Under the pieces are notes generated by a model. The model was not told where the DNA came from. It searched no databases and saw only the letters and a program-made list of their open reading frames with translations. 64,000 nucleotides of DNA from the NCBI GenBank assembly GCA_033283325.1, contig JAWMQO010000001.1, forward strand, positions 1,674,001-1,738,000, read 5' to 3'. Positions 58,823-64,000 of this stretch are shown piece after piece. Source of the stretch: Mangrovimicrobium sp033283325 (GTDB lineage Bacteria > Pseudomonadota > Gammaproteobacteria > Pseudomonadales > Halieaceae). Every line of letters starts with the position of its first letter. The first letter of the stretch is position 1. The translations under genes were made by a program, and so were the position numbers.

Positions 58823-60925
58823 TTACTCGCCAGCTGCCGGCCCTGCTTTGCCAGCCTGCGCCAAAGCTTCCTCCAGACCGTCAATCAGTGTAATGCCACC
58901 CAACACCTCTATGCTCGAATTGTTGAAGGCGTCACCGACAGGCTCCGCGCTACCGCCGAGGCAATCCGCCAGGAATGCTTCGGTAATGGCGTAGAAGGAC
59001 AGGCGGTTTTCCGGGCGGGCGAAGCCGTGGCCCTCGTCGGGGTAGTTGACGTAAGTGACCGGCAGGCCGTTTTCCTCCATGGCGGCAACCATCTGGTCCG
59101 ATTCGGCCTTGACCACCCGCGGGTCGTTCTCGCCCTGGCCGATGAGCAGGGGCACCTTGATCTGGTCGACCTTGCTGATGGCCGAACGCGCGACCATGTC
59201 CGCACGCTCCTCCGGGTTGGCCGGGTCGCCTACAAACTTGTACCAGGTAGAGGCCAGCCAGGGCTTCCAGTAATCCGGGAAGGTCTCGATCAGGGTCGCC
59301 AGGTTGGAAGGCCCGACGATATCGACCCCGCAGGCGAAGGTATCCGGGGTGTGGCTGACGCCGATCAGGGTCGCATAACCGCCGTAGGAACCGCCCATGA
59401 TGGCGACGCGTTTGGCATCGGCTATACCCTGGGCCACCGTCCAGGCTACTGCGTCCAGCAGGTCATCGTGCATTGCACCGGCGAATTCCCGGACGGCCGC
59501 GTTGGTGAAGGCCTTGCCGAAACCACTCGAGCCGCGGTAGTTCACCGACAGCACCGCGTAGCCGCGGTTGGCCAGCCACTGGTGCCAGGCGTCGTAACCG
59601 TAGCTGTCGCGCGCCCAGGGGCCGCCGTGCACGGTCAATGCCATGGGCAGCGGCGCAGTGGGGATACCGTCGCCATCGGGATCGCTGCCCGCTGGCAGGG
59701 TCAGGTAGCTGACCAGGTCGAGACCATCCCGCGCCTTTATTACCAATGCCTGGCTCGGCTGCAGCGGCAGTTCGGCCAGTTCGGGGCGGGTATCAAAAAG
59801 CTTGGTGGTGTTGCCTGTGCTGGAATCAAACAGGTAATAGGTCCCCGGCGCCTGGGGATCATCGGCATACACAATCCACTGCCCCGCATCCTCCGTGGAT
59901 CCCAGCAGTGAAAGGCTGCCACTGACCGACCCGGTAAGCTTGGCCACCTGCTCACGGGCAGTCTCACTCAGGCCATGCCAGCTGTTTTCGAGGTAGTTCA
60001 CCGAGTAGGCTATCGGCTCGCTGGTCAGGGGATGAAAAAACACATCCTCGACATTGGCCTTGTGCTCACCCGAGAGCACTGTGCTATCGCCACCGATGGT
60101 GTCCAGCTTGACCAGCGCTGCCTTGTCGCGCCCGCGGGTATCCACCAGGTAGAGGTGGCGATTGTCGCCGTCAAATCCCAGCGGGTTGGTATCCAGGGTG
60201 TCCTCGGCGGGAATCGTCAGCACGGCCTTGCCCTTGTCTTCCCCGCTGACACTGACGATTTCCTGGCTCCCGTCCGGCAGCGGGTTCACGGCCAGGCGTG
60301 GGCGCAGGTCATTGTCGACGATCCAGCTTCCATAGCCCGGGTTCTCCATCACCAGGGTCTGCTTGCCGCTGGCCAGCTCGATTTCATAGAGGTCGTACAG
60401 TTCAGGGTCGCGGGTATTGAGACCCACCGCGATGACCTCCGGGCGCTGGTGGCTGATCCCGTAAATCTGTGCCTTGTATTGATCGTCCATGGGTGTGAGA
60501 TCGGCGATCTCACCGCTGTCCAGTGCGACACGGAATATGTGATTGTTCTCGTTTCCACCCTTGTCCTGCAGGTAGAGAATCGCACTGCTGTCCGGCGCCC
60601 AGAAGTACTCCCGGATACCGCGGCCGGTGTCATGGGTCACCGGTTTCGCACTGGCGGGGTCGCTCGCCGGGGCGACCCAGACATTCAGGACACCCTCGAC
60701 TGCCGCCAGCCAACTGACCTGGCTACCGTCCGGGCTGATGCGGCCGCGGGTCTTCTCCGGGTTGCCGAAGAGCGCTGTCCGCGGGAGGAGATCGATTGTG
60801 GTGATCTTCTCTGTCGAGGCTGTTTCGGGTGAGGCTGTTTCGGGTTCGGAGGGCGATTCTGAAGACTGGCAGCCCACAAGGGCGAATAACAGTGCAATTG
60901 CTGGGAACAGATACCTGAAAGTCAT
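58823..60925 (-). CDS. S9 family (prolyl oligopeptidase-like) peptidase, lipoprotein
   Basis: 700 residues from ATG 60925 (AGGA 8 bases upstream; frame open to 61066). A lipoprotein signal ends in LVGC. An N-terminal beta-propeller (about 50-400) with repeated WAPDSSAILYLQD-type strands precedes the alpha/beta hydrolase domain: nucleophile in GGSYGGYA, Asp in GENDPRVV, His in EGHGFARPENR. It cleaves short peptides in the periplasm, probably dipeptidyl- or acyl-peptidase-like. It has no clear link to the aromatic genes. Confidence 0.92.
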   Translation of the reverse strand: MTFRYLFPAIALLFALVGCQSSESPSEPETASPETASTEKITTIDLLPRTALFGNPEKTRGRISPDGSQVSWLAAVEGVLNVWVAPASDPASAKPVTHDTGRGIREYFWAPDSSAILYLQDKGGNENNHIFRVALDSGEIADLTPMDDQYKAQIYGISHQRPEVIAVGLNTRDPELYDLYEIELASGKQTLVMENPGYGSWIVDNDLRPRLAVNPLPDGSQEIVSVSGEDKGKAVLTIPAEDTLDTNPLGFDGDNRHLYLVDTRGRDKAALVKLDTIGGDSTVLSGEHKANVEDVFFHPLTSEPIAYSVNYLENSWHGLSETAREQVAKLTGSVSGSLSLLGSTEDAGQWIVYADDPQAPGTYYLFDSSTGNTTKLFDTRPELAELPLQPSQALVIKARDGLDLVSYLTLPAGSDPDGDGIPTAPLPMALTVHGGPWARDSYGYDAWHQWLANRGYAVLSVNYRGSSGFGKAFTNAAVREFAGAMHDDLLDAVAWTVAQGIADAKRVAIMGGSYGGYATLIGVSHTPDTFACGVDIVGPSNLATLIETFPDYWKPWLASTWYKFVGDPANPEERADMVARSAISKVDQIKVPLLIGQGENDPRVVKAESDQMVAAMEENGLPVTYVNYPDEGHGFARPENRLSFYAITEAFLADCLGGSAEPVGDAFNNSSIEVLGGITLIDGLEEALAQAGKAGPAAGE

Positions 60926-61125
60926 AGATGAGTCCTGGCCGTTCTGGTGGTTTTTCATTCCATGCGCTGGCGCGCGGGGTGAATTGCAGTCAGTTAGACA
61001 GTCTAGCACTCCTGAATAGCCTGCATATAACCCATGCACGGTGCCACGGCCCGGGGCCCTCGTCACTGGAGAATTCCCAGCTTTGGCCTATAGTTTTTGG
61101 AAACCTGCACCCAAGGAGAATAACC

Positions 61126-62646
61126 ATGCAGTATTCCATGCCCGGCAGCGAAGGCGCACTCTTCAACTTCAAGGATCGCTACGAGAATTTCATCGGCGGT
61201 GAGTGGGTCGCGCCCCTCGAAGGGAAGTATTTCCAGAATGTGACACCGGTCACCGGGGAAGCCTTCTGCGAAGTGCCCCGCTCCACCCCCGCAGACCTCA
61301 ACAAGGCCCTCGACGCCGCTCATGGCGCAGCCGATGCCTGGGGCAAAACCTCGGCCGCCGAGCGTTCCAACCTGCTGCTCAAGGTGGCCGACCGCATCGA
61401 GGCCAACCTGGAAACCCTCGCCTATGTGGAAACCTGGGACAACGGCAAGGGTATTCGGGAGACGCTGAATGCGGACATTCCCCTGCTCGCCGACCACTTC
61501 CGCTATTTCGCCGGCTGCATACGGGCACAGGAGGGGAGTGCCGCCGACATCGACGCCAACACCGTCAGCTACCACTTCCACGAACCCCTGGGGGTGGTAG
61601 GCCAGATCATTCCCTGGAACTTCCCCCTGCTGATGGCAGGCTGGAAACTGGCGCCTGCCCTGGCCGCGGGCAACTGCGTGGTCCTCAAGCCCGCCGAACA
61701 GACACCCACCTCAATCCTCGTATTGATGGAAATGATCGCCGACCTGCTGCCCGCCGGAGTGGTGAACATCCTCAACGGCTACGGCGAGGAAATCGGCCAG
61801 GCCCTGGCGAGTTCCAACCGGATCGCCAAGATCGCCTTCACGGGCTCCACCGCCGTGGGCCATATCATCCTGGCCAACGCGGCCAAGACCCTGATCCCCT
61901 CCACGGTGGAACTCGGCGGCAAGTCGCCGAACATCTACTTCGAGGACGTGATGCGTCAGGAGGATGCGTTCGTCAGCAAGTGCGTGGAAGGCATGCTGCT
62001 CGGCTTCTTCAACCAGGGCGAGGTGTGTACCTGCCCCTCCCGGGCGCTGGTGCAGGAGAGCATCTACGGCGAGTTCATGGAACGGGTGCTGGAGCGAGCG
62101 AAAAACATCAAGCAGGGCAATCCGCTGGATACGGAAACCATGGTCGGCGCCCAGGCTTCACTGGAGCAGTTCGAGAAGATCATGAGCTACATGGAGGTGG
62201 CGCGCCAGGACGGTGCCGAATTCCTCATGGGTGGAAACAAGGCGACCGTGGGCAGTGACATCTCAGGGGGTTACTACGTGCAACCGACCCTGCTGAAGGG
62301 GACCAACGACATGCGGGTGTTCCAGGAGGAGATCTTCGGGCCCACGCTCGGGGTGACAACCTTCAAGGACGAGGCCGAAGCCCTGGCGATTGCCAACGCC
62401 ACCGAGTATGGCCTGGGCGCTGGCGTGTGGACCCGGGACAACAACCTGGCCTTCCGCATGGGCCGCGGCATCAAGGCCGGCCGGGTGTGGATGAACTGCT
62501 ACCATGCCTACCCGGCGCACGCGGCGTTTGGTGGCTACAAGAAGTCCGGAATCGGCCGCGAAACCCACAAGATGGCGCTGGAGCATTACCAGCAGACGAA
62601 GAACATGCTGGTGAGTTACGACATCAACCCGCTGGGGTTTTTCTAG
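61126..62646 (+). CDS. NAD-dependent aldehyde dehydrogenase (ExaC/AcoD-like)
   Basis: 506 residues from ATG 61126, which has AAGGAGAATAACC before it; the frame extends to 60928 without signals. Seen: FKDRYENFIGGEWVAPLEGKYF, IIPWNFPLLMAGWKLAPALA, ELGGKSPNIYF (Glu), GEVCTCPSR (catalytic Cys), YHAYPAHAAFGGYKKSGIGRE. The pattern fits acetaldehyde/short-chain dehydrogenases of the ExaC group. It may remove excess acetaldehyde, but it is not in the meta operons. Confidence 0.92.
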   Translation: MQYSMPGSEGALFNFKDRYENFIGGEWVAPLEGKYFQNVTPVTGEAFCEVPRSTPADLNKALDAAHGAADAWGKTSAAERSNLLLKVADRIEANLETLAYVETWDNGKGIRETLNADIPLLADHFRYFAGCIRAQEGSAADIDANTVSYHFHEPLGVVGQIIPWNFPLLMAGWKLAPALAAGNCVVLKPAEQTPTSILVLMEMIADLLPAGVVNILNGYGEEIGQALASSNRIAKIAFTGSTAVGHIILANAAKTLIPSTVELGGKSPNIYFEDVMRQEDAFVSKCVEGMLLGFFNQGEVCTCPSRALVQESIYGEFMERVLERAKNIKQGNPLDTETMVGAQASLEQFEKIMSYMEVARQDGAEFLMGGNKATVGSDISGGYYVQPTLLKGTNDMRVFQEEIFGPTLGVTTFKDEAEALAIANATEYGLGAGVWTRDNNLAFRMGRGIKAGRVWMNCYHAYPAHAAFGGYKKSGIGRETHKMALEHYQQTKNMLVSYDINPLGFF

Positions 62647-62830
62647 TACGGCGCGCGGCGCGTGCGTGGAAAACCGGAGTTGAAGTACTGAACAGCGGAA
62701 CTCATTGCCTGCCGATTATCCGGCCCAGGATTGCACTACCCCCGGGACCGGATATCTGCACCTGCCCGTAAATCAGGCCGCTGCAATTGGAGGCGCTAAT
62801 CCATGCCTGAAAACAGCGATTTCATGGTTT

Positions 62831-63694
62831 TCAGACAAGTTCTGTTACCCACACATTAACTACCATACCGGTACAGGACGGCCCTAGAAAAGTGCCAGCA
62901 ATGGGGGGGACCGATTCCGGCAATCTCGCTACAGCAACACCAATGTGCTCGGCCCCTACGATGTTGCCGATAGTCGGGTCAAAGCCCTTCCAGCCGGCAC
63001 CGGGGATAAACACTTCGGCCCAGGCGTGGGTAGTTCCCGATTGCCCTCCGGGATTGCTGGTGGAATCCGAATAGATGTAACCACTGACAAATCGGGCCGC
63101 GAAACCCAGATGTCTTGCAGCTTCCATGAACAGACAGGCTGAATCGCGACATGACCCTGAACTGGCGGAGAGAGTCTGCTCCACGCCCTGAACCCCCTCT
63201 TCCTCGCGGGTACGGTATGCGATAGTTTGAAAAATGCGCTGATTGAGCCGAAGCAACAAGGAAAAGGTTTGAATATTCTCACCAGCCTGCCAAATCGAAT
63301 CGACCCATCTTGCAAGCGTGCCCGCATCCGCAGTATCACTGGATTTCATGTAAGGCCATAACAAGACACTGTCTTCTTGGCTATAGAAAAACGGGAAATC
63401 GACTGCATACTCTGTAACCAGAAAATCGTGGGGGATCTGGTCGTACTGTTGGATTGTAATCTCGCTATGTACTGCCAGACATTCAGTGGTGTCATTGAAT
63501 GTCGCAGTGGCGACGGAGTTGCCTTCCACATCGCGATGCCAGCGCAGTGCAGGCGTTGGTGATATCGTCAGTCGCGAGCTAACTATGCGCAGTTCATGAC
63601 CTTCCCTGGGCCGCAGTCGCAAAGTGTGTGGCTGCAACTGGACCGGGCCGGAAAAGTTGTACCGGGTTTCGTGGATAATCCTGTAGCTTTTCAT
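62831..63694 (-). CDS. Transglutaminase-like protein with bacterial N-terminal region
   Basis: 287 residues, no signal peptide. The N-terminal Bact_transglu_N region (YRIIHETRYNFSGPVQLQPHTLRLRPR) is followed by the papain-like core with Cys in SGSCRDSACLFMEAARHLG, His in TTHAWAEVFIPG and Asp in GFDPTIGN. It is probably a cysteine protease or amidase of the TGase fold. It is followed 15 bp downstream of the cut Cys-repeat gene on the same strand, so the two may be cotranscribed. Confidence 0.9.
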   Translation of the reverse strand: MKSYRIIHETRYNFSGPVQLQPHTLRLRPREGHELRIVSSRLTISPTPALRWHRDVEGNSVATATFNDTTECLAVHSEITIQQYDQIPHDFLVTEYAVDFPFFYSQEDSVLLWPYMKSSDTADAGTLARWVDSIWQAGENIQTFSLLLRLNQRIFQTIAYRTREEEGVQGVEQTLSASSGSCRDSACLFMEAARHLGFAARFVSGYIYSDSTSNPGGQSGTTHAWAEVFIPGAGWKGFDPTIGNIVGAEHIGVAVARLPESVPPIAGTFLGPSCTGMVVNVWVTELV

Positions 63695-63709
63695 GCAGCC
63701 TTCGTCAAA

Positions 63710-64000
63710 TCATCGCGTGCTGATCTCACATGATCCCTCGCGTTCACGATAGGGATCGTTGCATCGCCAGCCGTTCCCGACAGCATCCAGATGCGCGTTC
63801 TTCGGAACAACTACAGGCGAGCATGTATTGTCTTGCCTGTGAAACCCTCGCACACATCGCCAATCATTGCCCTCGTCTTCCAGGTAGGCATTTTCCGGTA
63901 GAACAATTTCGGTGCAGGAATCTTCTCCCCGATGATATCCCCGTTCGCATCGCCAGCTATCTCCGCTCTGCACAAGATACGCATTGCCGGGTATTTCCAA
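63710..64000 (-). CDS. Cys-rich tandem-repeat protein, 5' end cut by window
   Basis: 97 codons of open frame run off the right edge. Three units of about 30 residues repeat the pattern NAYL-x(4)-G-x-x-WRC-x-RG(Y/F)HR-x(4)-C-x-x-(I/V)V-(L/V)P, with the last unit degenerate (WRCNDPYREREGSC). Each unit has two Cys, likely a disulfide, so the protein is probably exported. Similar repeats are widespread in marine gammaproteobacteria, but I know no assigned function. The true start lies beyond 64000. Confidence 0.75.
   Translation of the reverse strand: MEIPGNAYLVQSGDSWRCERGYHRGEDSCTEIVLPENAYLEDEGNDWRCVRGFHRQDNTCSPVVVPKNAHLDAVGNGWRCNDPYREREGSCEISTR

Overview
The window is one contiguous stretch of a GC-rich, densely coded bacterial chromosome. 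The gene families (TonB receptor, RND pumps, DUF1302/DUF1329 proteins, sigma-54 phenol regulator, wax ester synthase, GH97) point to an aerobic, probably marine gammaproteobacterium of a Halieaceae/Cellvibrionales-like kind. That taxonomic guess is an inference only. No rRNA, tRNA, CRISPR, phage or insertion sequence was seen.

Layout. 1-4.5 kb: an RND efflux operon, with the fusion protein cut by the window edge. 4.7-11.3 kb: a metallo-beta-lactamase-fold lipoprotein, an SGNH hydrolase/trypsin-like protease fusion, a GH97 glycosidase and a lytic transglycosylase. 11.3-17.8 kb: first copy of a four-gene envelope cassette (Ycf48-like, MMPL-type RND, DUF1302, DUF1329). 18-21.5 kb: a hemerythrin/alpha-beta hydrolase fusion overlapping a wax ester synthase/DGAT. 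21.5-36.5 kb: a 13-gene leftward aromatic meta-cleavage operon with a second copy of the envelope cassette in its middle. 36.7-45.6 kb: a GntR regulator, a second leftward meta-cleavage operon with two more extradiol dioxygenases, and a divergent LysR regulator. 45.6-49.7 kb: an arylsulfatase and a TonB receptor. 50.2 kb: a halohydrin-dehalogenase-type gene. 50.9-58 kb: a complete dmpKLMNOP-type phenol hydroxylase operon with ferredoxin and HbpS-like genes, under a DmpR-type sigma-54 activator. 58-64 kb: a solo cNMP-binding protein, an S9 peptidase, an aldehyde dehydrogenase, a transglutaminase-like protein and a cut Cys-repeat protein.

How the genes fit together. Phenols are hydroxylated to catechols by DmpKLMNOP. 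Catechols are cleaved by three XylE-type dioxygenases and pass through the oxalocrotonate branch (semialdehyde dehydrogenase, 4-OT, decarboxylase, hydratase, aldolase, acylating aldehyde dehydrogenase) to pyruvate and acetyl-CoA. Neither meta operon is complete alone: the canonical tautomerase is in operon 2, and the decarboxylase and hydratase are in operon 1.

The most interesting signal is a three-times-repeated LysR-type box (TCCAATACCTTT-N12-GATACG-N6-GTATCA). It lies in front of meta operon 2/lysR, in front of the TonB receptor-arylsulfatase pair (and the dehalogenase-type gene), and, oddly, between convergent genes behind gntR. It suggests one regulon linking uptake and desulfation of an aryl sulfate ester to ring cleavage.
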